A DNA stretch of 64,000 nucleotides from Sulfitobacter sp. JL08. GTDB taxonomy: Bacteria > Pseudomonadota > Alphaproteobacteria > Rhodobacterales > Rhodobacteraceae. Below are positions 8,834 to 17,508 of the stretch, piece by piece. A program made the translations under genes and the position numbers. The notes below the pieces were generated by a model. It did no database searches and was not told where the DNA came from. It was given only the letters and a program-made list of their open reading frames with translations. The number at the start of each line of letters is the position of its first letter. Positions within the stretch are counted from its first letter, which is position 1. The DNA lies in assembly GCF_003352045.1 (NCBI RefSeq), contig NZ_CP025815.1, positions 930,001 through 994,000 on the forward strand, given 5' to 3'.

Positions 8834-9952
8834 TTACTGGTTTTGCGCCATCAGATAACCGATCGCACCCGCCACAACCGCGCCGACAACCACCGCAAAT
8901 GCGATCTTGATCGCCGAATAGGGCCGTTCGCCCTGCACCCGTCCGGTGCGCCCGTTCACGACAAACCTGTAGGTCTTGCCACGGTACTTGTAAGCGGCAA
9001 GCCAGACCGGCAGCAGAATATGCTTGAACGTGACATCGCGCACTGCGGTTTCGATGGCGTGGATGCGCTGTCGATCGCCGCCGATATCGAATTTGACATC
9101 GCGCGCGATGATCGCGTCCATATAGGTGCGCGCCTGCTCAAAGCCGTCGGCCAGTTCAACGGAATAGGCCTCGGCGCGAAACCCGGCCAGAAATTCAGGG
9201 CGATAAGGTTCCAGCGCGCTGAGATCCCAGGGTTCCAGCGCGTCGGTAAAGGTTTTCGGCAGGCTGGTTGAGGCCAGCACTAGAACGTCGTCGAAAAACC
9301 GCGCAACCCGGCCCGATTTGGGCCGCCAGCGCACTTTGGCCACCTGTTGTTGCACGCGGCGGCCATCGCGCACGACCGTACGCGTCACATAATAGACGGT
9401 CCCCTGTTCCCCGCGATAAGAGGATCGGGTATCGGCATCAAACGTCCAGTAGGGCACGTAAATACCTTGCATCCGCCGCCCCTTGCGCGCGTATTGCTGC
9501 AATCCGCCCGGCGCGAACCACAGCCGCCCCAGCCAGTCTGTCATGGATTTGCGCGCGATGGTTTCGTCAAACCCGAACGGCAGCACACCGCGCGGTTTGA
9601 TATGCCGGTTCAGCCCGGTGCCGCTGACCACCGGCGTGGCGCAGAACGGGCATTCCGTTGCGTGTTCATCTTCGCGGAATTCGACCTGTGCGGCGCAGTT
9701 CGGGCATTGGCTGACGCGGGTTTCCTCGATCTCGACATCGGGCAGGTTCTGATCAAGTGCGGCGCGAAAATCCAGTTCGCGAATGGCCGGTGCAATTGCG
9801 CCGGATTGCGCGATGGTACGCGTATCACCGCAGAAATCACAGATCAGCGTGTCTGTGCCCGGCGCATACCGGTAATCCGCGCCGCAGTTTTCGCAAGGAA
9901 ACCTGTGGGACGCTTCGCTGGGTTGGGCGCTGCTGTCGCGGGGGTCAGGCAT
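8834..9952 (-). CDS. Zinc-ribbon protein with C-terminal membrane anchor (YdjG-like)
   Basis: This 372-residue protein carries two N-terminal TFIIB-like zinc ribbons: Cys20, Cys23, Cys38 and Cys41 form the first, and CPNC plus CPFC (about residues 83-105) form the second. A large central domain follows, containing GIYVPYWTFDADTRSSYRGEQG. The last 25 residues are one hydrophobic helix. Databases often call such proteins primosomal N'-like or TFIIB-type. The layout resembles B. subtilis YdjG, which works with an SPFH protein in membrane stress. It is the last gene of a minus-strand operon, 44 bases after the SPFH gene. Confidence 0.8.
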   Translation of the reverse strand: MPDPRDSSAQPSEASHRFPCENCGADYRYAPGTDTLICDFCGDTRTIAQSGAIAPAIRELDFRAALDQNLPDVEIEETRVSQCPNCAAQVEFREDEHATECPFCATPVVSGTGLNRHIKPRGVLPFGFDETIARKSMTDWLGRLWFAPGGLQQYARKGRRMQGIYVPYWTFDADTRSSYRGEQGTVYYVTRTVVRDGRRVQQQVAKVRWRPKSGRVARFFDDVLVLASTSLPKTFTDALEPWDLSALEPYRPEFLAGFRAEAYSVELADGFEQARTYMDAIIARDVKFDIGGDRQRIHAIETAVRDVTFKHILLPVWLAAYKYRGKTYRFVVNGRTGRVQGERPYSAIKIAFAVVVGAVVAGAIGYLMAQNQ

Positions 9953-9996
9953 GATGCAGACGTTCGGATTTCCGTATTTTCAGCAAAAAGAACCGG

Positions 9997-11097
9997 TCAG
10001 ATCTGTGGTGGCGGCGGCGGCAGGATAGTGAACAACTGGGCCAGTTCGCGCACGTCTTCCGCCCGCATCCAGCCGTCCTGCCCCGCGGTCCACACAAGGC
10101 TGTCGCGGGTCAGCGTGCCGTCCGTTGCCATGCGCCCCATCGACGCCTTGGAAAAGGGGCCTTTTGTCTGGCCGTTTTCGGCAATGTGCCAGACATGTTC
10201 CGCGGGCGGCGGGGGCGGGGCCGCAACCGGGCCCCAGGGGCCGGTTTGCTGCGCCATCTGCGCGCCCATCGCCATGCCCATTCCCGCGCCCAGCCCGGCA
10301 GAAAGACCATCCCCGCCGCCCGGTGTCTTGGCGGCATTGGTCATGGCTTCGGCGGCCGAATACTGGGTGAAACGGCCCAGATCACTCGCCAGCCCCATCG
10401 AGGTCCGCTTGTCCAGCGCGTCTTCGACAGCTGGCGGCAACGAGATGTTTTCAATGTAAAGCTCCGGGATCGACAGGCCGTATGCGGCGACGGGTGGCGC
10501 AATTTCGGCCGCGACCAGTTTGCCCAGATCGGCGGTGTTGGCGGCCATATCAAGCACCGGAATGCCCGAGGACGCGATCACCCGCGAAAACTCCTGAACG
10601 ATGATGTTGCGGATCTGAAAGCTGATTTCATCCATAGTGAATTCGCCGTCGGTGCCGACGATTTCAACCAGAAAACGGGCCGGATCGGTGACCCGCACAG
10701 AATAGGTGCCAAAGGCGCGCAGGCGCACGGGGCCGAATTCGGGATCGCGGCAGATGATCGGATTCTTGGTGCCCCATTTCAGATTGTTGAACCGTGTCGT
10801 GCTCACGAAATAGATTTCGGATTTGAACGGGGATTTGAAGCCGTGATCCCAGTGGTTCAGCGTGGTCAGGATCGGCATGTTGTTGGTTTCAAGCATATAA
10901 AGCCCGGGCGTGAACACATCCGCCAGCTGGCCTTCGTGCACGAACACGGCCGCCTGACCTTCGCGCACCGTCAGCTTGGCCCCGTATTTGATTTCGTGGC
11001 CTTCGCGTTCGAAACGCCACACCATCGTATCGCGGGTGTCGTCGACCCAGTGGATAACGTCGATGAATTCTCCGGTCAGAAAGTCGAAAATGCCCAT
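9997..11097 (-). CDS. SPFH-domain protein with C-terminal GYF_2 domain (YdjI-like)
   Basis: This 366-residue protein has an SPFH (virion core/YdjI-type) domain across roughly residues 25-245, with LTVREGQAAVFVHEGQ near the N-terminus. A Gly/Met-rich linker (about 265-290) and a Pro run follow, then a C-terminal GYF_2/DUF4339 domain (VWHIAENGQTKGPFSKASM, about 308-352). There is no obvious signal peptide or full membrane helix, so membrane association may be peripheral. Homologues of the B. subtilis ydjFGHI system form scaffolds at stressed membranes. Its place between a zinc-ribbon protein and TelA supports a role in envelope maintenance. Confidence 0.85.
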   Translation of the reverse strand: MGIFDFLTGEFIDVIHWVDDTRDTMVWRFEREGHEIKYGAKLTVREGQAAVFVHEGQLADVFTPGLYMLETNNMPILTTLNHWDHGFKSPFKSEIYFVSTTRFNNLKWGTKNPIICRDPEFGPVRLRAFGTYSVRVTDPARFLVEIVGTDGEFTMDEISFQIRNIIVQEFSRVIASSGIPVLDMAANTADLGKLVAAEIAPPVAAYGLSIPELYIENISLPPAVEDALDKRTSMGLASDLGRFTQYSAAEAMTNAAKTPGGGDGLSAGLGAGMGMAMGAQMAQQTGPWGPVAAPPPPPAEHVWHIAENGQTKGPFSKASMGRMATDGTLTRDSLVWTAGQDGWMRAEDVRELAQLFTILPPPPPQI

Positions 11098-11142
11098 GGC
11101 GTGCGGTCCTCTTTATGTGTCTGTGTTCGTCGCGGTTTCGTG

Positions 11143-12117
11143 TCAGTTATCACCCAGCAATTCGCCCGCGATCACGCGGACAACAGGCGCGGCCTCCTTT
11201 GCGCTCATGCCCTGGCTCAGGCGGGGATCATATAGCATTTTCAGCAGCAATTCGTCCTGGCTTGTCAGCAGGGCGAATTCGTCGTCATCATTGAAGATCG
11301 ATGGCCGTGCCTGCGGGCTGTCATTGGCCAGCCCCAGCCCCTGGGCCAGTTCCTCGTGGATGCACGAGCGGCGCAGCAGATCGGGGTGTTCATCGCGCAC
11401 CAGCGCGATGGCCGTGGTATAATTCTGGTCATTGCCGCTTTCGGAAAAGGCGGCGACCAGACAATGGATCGAACGCGGGATGTCGCGGAAGATGTCCACC
11501 GACTCCTCGGATATTCCGGGCACGATATCTCGGATCTGGTCCAGCGCATCGGGCCTGTCGTCTTCGTTCAGAAAGAACACGAAAAAATTGGCGTTGTTTG
11601 ACGAATAGAAAATCGGATGGCCGGTGATCCGTGCCAGCCGCGCGGCATAGTTCTGCACTTCGGCCACATCGCGGTCCTGGCGGTCTTTTGAAACGGATTT
11701 GCCAAAAACGGCCTGCATACGCACCGGCCCGCCCCAACGGCGCAGCGCACTTTGCGCGCCGCCCCCGCGGCTAAGGCCGGCCCCGCGCACATATTCGTCA
11801 TAAAACGCGATACGCTCGAAATTCCGGGCCAGATCGTCCGCGCTGAACGGCGTGTCCGGCCCTCCGCCATCCTGGCGCAACAATCCGCGCACCAGCATGT
11901 CGTTCTGCACACGGGCATAATACCGCGTCAACGCAAGGCTTTCGTCCGACGGACCGCGCGCCACGCCGGTATCGGTGGGGGCCGACGGGCGCGGCGGGGG
12001 CGCCGTTGGTGCCGGCAATTGTGCAAGATCACAAGACGACATCGCCACCAGCGCCACCATGATGGCGCCGGTTCGCAAAACCCGCGAAAATCCGGGAATT
12101 CTTGCGCTCACATCCAC
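11143..12117 (-). CDS. DUF2927 lipoprotein
   Basis: This 324-residue predicted lipoprotein has an N-terminus with a basic region, a hydrophobic core and a lipobox-like VAMSSC near residue 29, then a Pro-rich linker. The body matches the DUF2927 family of Rhodobacterales (RYYARVQNDMLVRGLLRQDG, FYDEYV). The HEELAQGLGL segment could be a gluzincin-like HExxx element, which is an inference. No ATG exists in frame near the N-terminus, so GTG at 12117 is used (GTG at 12111 is the alternative). It lies eight bases after telA in the same operon and its function is unknown. Confidence 0.82.
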   Translation of the reverse strand: MDVSARIPGFSRVLRTGAIMVALVAMSSCDLAQLPAPTAPPPRPSAPTDTGVARGPSDESLALTRYYARVQNDMLVRGLLRQDGGGPDTPFSADDLARNFERIAFYDEYVRGAGLSRGGGAQSALRRWGGPVRMQAVFGKSVSKDRQDRDVAEVQNYAARLARITGHPIFYSSNNANFFVFFLNEDDRPDALDQIRDIVPGISEESVDIFRDIPRSIHCLVAAFSESGNDQNYTTAIALVRDEHPDLLRRSCIHEELAQGLGLANDSPQARPSIFNDDDEFALLTSQDELLLKMLYDPRLSQGMSAKEAAPVVRVIAGELLGDN

Positions 12118-12124
12118 TGGCCGT

Positions 12125-13315
12125 TTAACCCGGTACCGCAGTTCCGGCGGTATCACCCAAACCGTCGCGCCGCGCCTTGGCCGAGGCCAGAGTGTCGCGC
12201 AACTCGGCTTCCATTTTTTGCAGTTCGATTTCGGCGGCCGCGCGTCTGGCCTTGCCTTCGTCGGCAATCGCAAGGCTTTCATTGATCGTGCCCACCAGAT
12301 CCGCATTGGCCTTTTTCACAGCCTCGATATCGAAAACGCCGCGTTCCATTTCCTGCCGGATGATCTTGTTGCTGTCGCGCAGGTTCTTGGCATTGGCGGT
12401 CAGCAATTCATTGGTCAGATCATTTGCGTCGCGTACGGCTGTGGCCGCTTCGGCGCTGCGCTGGATTGTAACGGCCTGCGCCAGTTGCGTTTCCCAAAGC
12501 GGCACAGTGTTGACCAGAGTGGAGTTGATTTTCGTGACCAGCGACTTGTCGTTTTCCTGAACAAGCCGGATTGATGGCAGCGATTGCATCGTCACCTGCC
12601 GGGTCAGTTTCAGATCATGAACGCGCCGTTCCAGATCGTCGCGCGCCGATCGCAGATCGCGCAATTCCTGCGCGGCCATCACCTGATCGGCCTCGGGTGT
12701 CTTTTCCACCTCGGATGCCTTGAGCGGGATCAGCGTGCCATCCAGTTCTTCCAGTTTTTCGGTTCCGGCGGCAATGTACAGCGCCAGTTCGTCGTAAAAC
12801 TGAAGGGTCTTATCATAAAGGATATCCAGCGATTTGATATCCTTCAGCAGCTTGTGTTCGTGCCCCAGAAGATCGTCGGTGACCCTGTCGATCTGGCCCT
12901 GTACCTCTTCGAATTTCGCGGTGAACTTTGCAAAAGGGGCAGCGCGGCCCAGCAGTTTTTCCCACCAGGACCGGTCGCGGCGCACATCCAGTTCGCTGAC
13001 CGAAAAGCCCCGGATCGTCGTGACGATATCGCGCAGGCTGTCGCCAGCAGGGCCGACATCCTTGTTGCGTACGTCCGCCAGCATGGATTGGCTGATTTCC
13101 TGCAATTCTGCCTGTGCGCCTGATCCGAAGGACACGATCGAATTGGTGTCTTCCATATCGATTTCGTCCATCCGTTTGCGGATTTCGGCGCTGACCGGTG
13201 CATCGGCTTTGGCCAGCGGAACGATTTCCTGACTGGGCTCGGGCAGGACAACGGCGGTCACTTCCTCGACAAGCTCGGCGGCGCTTTGGGCCTTTTGACG
13301 GACGGTATCGGACAT
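12125..13315 (-). CDS. telA: TelA family toxic-anion resistance protein
   Basis: This 396-residue, largely alpha-helical, coiled-coil-rich soluble protein is of the TelA/KlaA family. Recognisable parts are VSFGSGAQAELQEISQSML near residue 60, WWEKLLGR, and the helical core LTRQVTMQSLPSIRLVQEND near residue 250. TelA proteins were named for tellurite resistance, but in many bacteria they accompany XpaC (as xpaC-yaaN in B. subtilis) and act in envelope stress. The start at 13315 lies 30 bases after the xpaC stop, so the genes are cotranscribed. Confidence 0.92.
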   Translation of the reverse strand: MSDTVRQKAQSAAELVEEVTAVVLPEPSQEIVPLAKADAPVSAEIRKRMDEIDMEDTNSIVSFGSGAQAELQEISQSMLADVRNKDVGPAGDSLRDIVTTIRGFSVSELDVRRDRSWWEKLLGRAAPFAKFTAKFEEVQGQIDRVTDDLLGHEHKLLKDIKSLDILYDKTLQFYDELALYIAAGTEKLEELDGTLIPLKASEVEKTPEADQVMAAQELRDLRSARDDLERRVHDLKLTRQVTMQSLPSIRLVQENDKSLVTKINSTLVNTVPLWETQLAQAVTIQRSAEAATAVRDANDLTNELLTANAKNLRDSNKIIRQEMERGVFDIEAVKKANADLVGTINESLAIADEGKARRAAAEIELQKMEAELRDTLASAKARRDGLGDTAGTAVPG

Positions 13316-13345
13316 GGGACACTTCCTTTGGTAAAACGGCGGGCG

Positions 13346-14245
13346 CTATTTCACGCGCACGCCTTCGCGTTTCAGACGATCCCGAAGGACCTCGATTTCA
13401 ACAGTCATGTCGCTGCGGTCGTCCAGCAGCGATTTTCGGGTGCGGGCGGCAAAATTCTGATCCAGATCATCCAGCAGGGCAACATAATCCGCGCGCGCCT
13501 TGGGATCGCGGGTGCGACTGTAGACATCGGCAAACTTGATGGTCGCATCGCGCGCACCCTGAAGATACACCACCAAGTATTTGCGCGCTGCGGTCAGATC
13601 ACGGGGGTCTTCCTCGACCGTGCGGATCAGATCGCGTGCGGTTTTCTGAAACGTTTCGACGCGCGCCTCGATCTTGCGGTCGCCTGCGCGCACAATCGCA
13701 TCGGACATGGCGCGCAGATGTTTTTCGGCTTCGTCGACAACGCGTGCGACGCGGTCCTGCTGAAAGGTGTCGACCCCTTCCATGCCCTTGTTCTTAAGGG
13801 GATCGAACCCGAAACTGACGGAATGAAGAACCAGTGCGGCGATGCCATAAAGAAACGGTGCAATCAGACTGGGATCGGGCAGGCTGTGTTCGCCCTTGTA
13901 AGCGGCCAGCGTGACGCCGATCCCGGTAAGGACGCTTGCCGCCATCTTGCGCGGAAATGCAGGGCGGCGTGCCACTTTGCGGGCGTCATAGGCCGCCTGC
14001 GCGCGCAGGCCTTCGCGCAACAGCCACGCGGCCAGCGTCAGCACCGCAGCCGCGATCAGAGCGATTGATAATCCGATTGCGCCGTCATTCAGTGACAGAA
14101 AAACCAGCAACACGCCCGGTAGAAACAACAGGTTCGAGCGCGCGCCCGCCGGATCGACCCTTGCGCCATCAAACTGGCTGCGTGGCAACGGCTGGTCTGG
14201 TTCTGCAGCGTCGGGGCTGTACTTGCCACCAAACCGTTTAGCCAT
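13346..14245 (-). CDS. xpaC: XpaC family membrane protein
   Basis: This 299-residue protein is of the XpaC family (5-bromo-4-chloroindolyl phosphate hydrolysis protein). Two hydrophobic helices lie at about residues 38-75 and another pair around 100-140. The C-terminal half is a soluble helical domain with many basic and acidic residues. It is paired with telA, as in Gram-positive xpaC-yaaN. Its biochemical role is not established. The start at 14245 follows the stop of a tiny upstream membrane-peptide reading frame by three bases. Confidence 0.88.
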   Translation of the reverse strand: MAKRFGGKYSPDAAEPDQPLPRSQFDGARVDPAGARSNLLFLPGVLLVFLSLNDGAIGLSIALIAAAVLTLAAWLLREGLRAQAAYDARKVARRPAFPRKMAASVLTGIGVTLAAYKGEHSLPDPSLIAPFLYGIAALVLHSVSFGFDPLKNKGMEGVDTFQQDRVARVVDEAEKHLRAMSDAIVRAGDRKIEARVETFQKTARDLIRTVEEDPRDLTAARKYLVVYLQGARDATIKFADVYSRTRDPKARADYVALLDDLDQNFAARTRKSLLDDRSDMTVEIEVLRDRLKREGVRVK

Positions 14246-14248
14246 GGA

Positions 14249-14338
14249 TCACAACCCCCCGAGCCAGCCGGTGGAAACGCCAAAAAGCAGCACAAGCAGT
14301 GCTGCATATGTGATTTTGCGGATGCCAGCCCCTGACAT
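14249..14338 (-). CDS. Putative 29-residue single-helix membrane peptide
   Basis: This short reading frame lies directly upstream of xpaC. It begins with a polar MSGAGIRK, continues with a hydrophobic stretch (TYAALLVLLFGVSTGWLGGL), then stops. A GAGG site stands six bases before the ATG at 14338; an in-frame ATG at 14350 would add four residues but has no site. The stop is three bases from the xpaC start, which suggests translational coupling. It would be the first product of the stress operon. No known family is claimed, and conservation in related genomes would confirm it. Confidence 0.55.
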   Translation of the reverse strand: MSGAGIRKITYAALLVLLFGVSTGWLGGL

Positions 14339-14491
14339 GTTGCGCCTCATCTGATCTGCAAAGATAGAAGTAAGCCAAGCGGCCCGCGCTTTCTAGGGGG
14401 AAGTACCGGTATAGATTGGCAAAAGCGGGATAACGCGCGCAATGGTGTTGGATTATGCCATTCAAACGGGCGTTTTGTGGCCCGGCTGGTC

Positions 14492-15373
14492 TTATCGCGT
14501 CTTGCGCGGTCTGTTTTTTTGCGGTGCACCGGTTCGGGTGCTTGCCCCTTCCGTTTCGGGTTTACCGGTGGCGCGCCTAGTGGAACTGTGACGCACGGCC
14601 TTCGGTTTTTTCTGCGCATTGCCGCTGTCATCCGCGTGATCCAGCCCCAACTGGTCGCGCACCACACGGCGGCGCAGTTCTTCCACGGCACCGGGTTTCA
14701 GTTGGCCCAACTGGAACGGACCATAAGATATGCGGATCAACCGGTTCACGCTTAATCCGACATCTTCCATAGCGCGCCGGATTTCGCGGTTCTTGCCTTC
14801 GCGCAGTCCGACAGTCAGCCATGCGTTCGCGCCTTGCTGGCGGTCGATCGTGACAGTCATCGGCAGAAACCTGTCCCCGGCCACATTCAAACCCTTGCGC
14901 AGCGGTTCCAGCGTGTCATCGGTTGGCCGCCCGTTGACCCGCACGCGATATTTGCGCAGCCAGCCGGTGCTGGGCAGTTCCAGTTGCCGTTTGACCGCGC
15001 CGTCATTGGTCAGCAACAGCAACCCTTCTGAATTGAGATCAAGCCGCCCGACGCTCATCACGCGGGGCAGGTCTTCGGGCAGATCATCATAAATCGTGGG
15101 GCGGCCCTGTTCGTCACGCGTGGTTGTGACCAGACCTGCAGGTTTGTGATAAAGCCAAAGGCGCGCCGGTTCAGGGGCATTCAGTGGTTTGCCATCAACG
15201 GTGATTTTGTCCGATTCCGTTACGTTCAGGGCGGCACGGTCAATTTTGGTGCCATTCACGCTGACACGACCTGCTTCGATCATACGCTCTGCTTCGCGAC
15301 GCGAAGCAACGCCGGCGCGGGCCAGTACCTTGGCAATCCGGTCGCCCGGCGGGGAAGAGGAAGATTGTGTCAT
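14492..15373 (-). CDS. rluB: 23S rRNA pseudouridine synthase B
   Basis: This 293-residue enzyme is of the RsuA/RluB/E/F family. The N-terminal S4 RNA-binding domain covers residues 11-58 (IAKVLARAGVASRREAERMI). The catalytic domain carries the motif GRLDLNSEGLLLLTND with the catalytic Asp, and GKNREIRRAME follows. The basic, low-complexity C-terminal tail is usual for RluB. It converts U2605 (E. coli numbering) of 23S rRNA to pseudouridine. Its start codon faces and touches the longer start of tadA, so the two genes are divergent with almost no spacer. Confidence 0.95.
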   Translation of the reverse strand: MTQSSSSPPGDRIAKVLARAGVASRREAERMIEAGRVSVNGTKIDRAALNVTESDKITVDGKPLNAPEPARLWLYHKPAGLVTTTRDEQGRPTIYDDLPEDLPRVMSVGRLDLNSEGLLLLTNDGAVKRQLELPSTGWLRKYRVRVNGRPTDDTLEPLRKGLNVAGDRFLPMTVTIDRQQGANAWLTVGLREGKNREIRRAMEDVGLSVNRLIRISYGPFQLGQLKPGAVEELRRRVVRDQLGLDHADDSGNAQKKPKAVRHSSTRRATGKPETEGASTRTGAPQKNRPRKTR

Positions 15374-15434
15374 GAAGCGGGCTTATCCGATCTGCCCCAC
15401 TTGCGAAAGCGCCCATTGCGGGCCAGACAGGGGA

Positions 15435-15890
15435 ATGGTGTTCAAATCACATATGGCGCTGGCCCTGAAGGAAGCACGTGCGGCCGCAGCGCGGGGCGAA
15501 GTGCCGGTGGGCGCGGTGATTGTCGATCCGCACGGGCAGGTTGTTGCCAGCGCAGGCAACCGAACACGCGAACTGAACGATCCGACGGCGCATGCCGAAA
15601 TTCTGGTGCTGCGTGCGGCGTGCAAGGCGGCGGCCTCTGAACGGCTGGTCGGGCATGATCTGTATGTCACGCTGGAACCCTGCGCCATGTGCGCGGCCGC
15701 CATCAGCGTCGCCCGCATCGCGCGTCTGTATTACGGCGCCGCTGATCCAAAATCTGGGGGTTTGGCGCATGGTGCGCGGGTGTTTTCGCATGTGCAATGC
15801 CACCACGTGCCCGATGTTTACGACGGCATCGCTGCACCGGAATCGGAACAATTGCTGAAAGAGTTTTTCGCAAGGAAGCGGAACGGGTGA
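15435..15890 (+). CDS. tadA: tRNA-specific adenosine deaminase
   Basis: This 151-residue zinc deaminase converts A34 to inosine in tRNA-Arg(ACG). The zinc and catalytic motif HAE is at residues 53-55, and PCAMC has Cys83 and Cys86. The stretch ARGEVPVGAVIV is typical of TadA. The start at 15435 is chosen from the family's usual N-terminus. An in-frame ATG at 15372 would add 21 residues that do not resemble TadA, but it has a purine-rich upstream stretch and cannot be excluded. It is divergent from rluB. Confidence 0.94.
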   Translation: MVFKSHMALALKEARAAAARGEVPVGAVIVDPHGQVVASAGNRTRELNDPTAHAEILVLRAACKAAASERLVGHDLYVTLEPCAMCAAAISVARIARLYYGAADPKSGGLAHGARVFSHVQCHHVPDVYDGIAAPESEQLLKEFFARKRNG

Positions 15891-16414
15891 TTAGCGGGCA
15901 CCAGCCCTAGATCAGGAATTCCACGCTTTTGGAACACGCGATCACAACGATCGAAAACGCCGCAGTAGCGATCAGCACAGCCGGAACATCAATGAAAGGT
16001 GTTGGGCGATAGGGCACCGACAGGTCAATGTCGGCGTACGTCGCAAATGACGCTGGCTTGGACAAGGCTTTGCGACAAATGGCGACGTACGCGGCTAACA
16101 AAGTCATACTCGAAGGCTTTCAAAACAAGAACGGGTTACAGACACAAACAACACGCGGGGAACTGGTAAACAAAATATCCAACGAGCATGGGTTATTTAT
16201 AAAGGGTGGGTGAAAAGTGTCAATTAGTAGACTTAAAGGTGTACGTTTTTACACTAAGGTTGGACAATTTTGCTATAAATATTTGATATTAAATGATTAA
16301 AAAGAACTTTACCAAGATGTACCTGCCCTTCGAAAAAACCCAGAAACAGTCTTATTCCGACCAAGAACCTATTCAATACTGGGGATGTTAGTAACGAGTG
16401 AGTTGGATTTTCAA
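15891..16414. other. AT-rich intergenic region without a confident gene
   Basis: The GC content falls clearly here compared with the flanks, most of all at 16100-16400. Two short frames exist (15907-16107 minus, with a hydrophobic C-terminus; 16028-16213 plus), but neither has a ribosome site or a recognisable family. An 11-base inverted repeat sits at 16034-16044 and 16082-16092, and a small dyad TGTA-N6-TACA at about 16240-16253 could be an operator. The segment probably contains the promoter of the small gene at 16415. Otherwise nothing can be named. Confidence 0.5.
16034..16092. repeat. Inverted repeat, 11-base arms
   Basis: The arms GCGTACGTCGC (16034-16044) and GCGACGTACGC (16082-16092) are perfect reverse complements, separated by 37 bases. 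No T-tract follows on either strand, so a simple terminator is unlikely. It could be a recombination remnant, a protein-binding dyad or a structured RNA. Confidence 0.6.
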
Positions 16415-16567
16415 ATGAATGAACTGCATCGAGACGGAGAGTATGATCCCTTTGCAATCCGCAAGAAGCATACCATGACCACGCGAGAGCGTTTTGGCGA
16501 AATTGCCGAAGCAACTGTAATTGCACTGGTCGTCTGCGCACTGGTGTATCACCTTTTCCTGGGGTGA
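16415..16567 (+). CDS. Putative small C-terminally anchored membrane protein
   Basis: This 50-residue reading frame has a polar N-terminal half (DGEYDPFAIRKKHTMTTRERF) and one hydrophobic helix at the end (ATVIALVVCALVYHLFLG). The stop codon lies in the 3' arm of a perfect hairpin at 16543-16573, a gene-end arrangement seen at other junctions in this window, which supports a real gene. The start is uncertain: ATG at 16385, 16415 or 16474, none with a good ribosome site. It converges on the UPF0173 gene. Confidence 0.42.
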   Translation: MNELHRDGEYDPFAIRKKHTMTTRERFGEIAEATVIALVVCALVYHLFLG

Positions 16568-16573
16568 TACACC
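16543..16573. terminator. Perfect stem-loop at a gene end
   Basis: An 11-base stem (GGTGTATCACC / GGTGATACACC) with a 9-base loop contains the last codons and the stop codon of the small membrane-protein frame. No T-run follows. It may end transcription between the converging genes or protect the 3' end. Confidence 0.5.
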
Positions 16574-16643
16574 GCGCCGTCCGTTTGTGGGCCGGCGCAC
16601 CTGAAACCAGATACCTGTGCCGGTTGGATCCGTTTGCTTTTTC

Positions 16644-17336
16644 TTACAGCGCGATGGGTTGCATCACCTGCGGCTTGATCACGTCGACGTCAGGCAAGCC
16701 GTCGATCAGGACCTGCGCGGACTGTTCCAGCAAGGGAAAGGTCCGATAGTGGCAGGGGATGACGGTTTTAAAGTTGAAATACCGTTTGGCCGCATAGGCG
16801 GCCCGTTTCATATCCATCGTAAAATGCCCTCCGGCACACAAGATGCCGATATCGGGGGCGTGAATGTCAGCCATCCATTCCATATCCGCCATGATATCCG
16901 TATCGCCGGTGACATAGATCGTGTGGCCCTCTGCCGAAATCATATAGCCCGCTTCGGATCCGGCATAGACCGGCCCTGCATCACTGCCGACTGACGAAGA
17001 ATGAACCGCGTTGACCATCGTTACGGCCACATCGCCCAGTTGCACGGTGCCGCCTTTGTTGAAGCCAACGGTCTCAACCCCCTCTGACGCTTCCCAATGG
17101 CTCATCAGATCGTAAATCCCGGCAATCGGAATGCCCTTTTCGCGCGCGATGACCAGACAATCACCGGTGTGATCGCCGTGGCCATGCGTCAGCAAGATAT
17201 GGGTGGCATCTTGGGTTGCGGCACCGGCGTCATGGCCTTCAAACATCGGGTTTCCGGTCATCCACGGATCAATCAGCAGAATCTGGTTGCCGATTTCCAT
17301 TCGAAAGCTGCTGTGTCCAAGCCATGTGATTTTCAT
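16644..17336 (-). CDS. UPF0173 metal-dependent hydrolase (metallo-beta-lactamase fold)
   Basis: This 230-residue protein is of the YtkL/UPF0173 family. It begins MKITWLGHSSF and carries the metal-binding motif THGHGDHTGD near residue 53. Further ligands fit VTGDTD and the C-terminal CHYRTFPLL. The start at 17336 is fixed by the strong site AGGAGG; a much longer in-frame extension runs back through gatC and is spurious. It probably hydrolyses an unknown ester or phosphoester in the cytoplasm. It is divergent from gatC. Confidence 0.93.
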   Translation of the reverse strand: MKITWLGHSSFRMEIGNQILLIDPWMTGNPMFEGHDAGAATQDATHILLTHGHGDHTGDCLVIAREKGIPIAGIYDLMSHWEASEGVETVGFNKGGTVQLGDVAVTMVNAVHSSSVGSDAGPVYAGSEAGYMISAEGHTIYVTGDTDIMADMEWMADIHAPDIGILCAGGHFTMDMKRAAYAAKRYFNFKTVIPCHYRTFPLLEQSAQVLIDGLPDVDVIKPQVMQPIAL

Positions 17337-17508
17337 CGTTTCCTCCTGCGGGGTTGGTGCGAACCTGACAGAACAATGAAAAATGGAATACCATCGGGAT
17401 GCAAGCCGCTTGTTCGCCCATTGGGGCGCGTGGACAGGCCGGATTGGCTTGCAGCGCGCCGGACAGGGCGGTAAACGGCGCTGAACCGACACAACACAGG
17501 GGCGTTCC

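Noticed and set aside
15907-16107. 66-residue minus frame with hydrophobic C-terminus
   Set aside because: No ribosome site or family was seen, and it spans the inverted repeat; kept only as part of the spacer description.
16093-16140. GCTAACAA sequence as an integron attC end
   Set aside because: No matching GTTAGC-type partner or folded attC structure follows, and no integron integrase is present.
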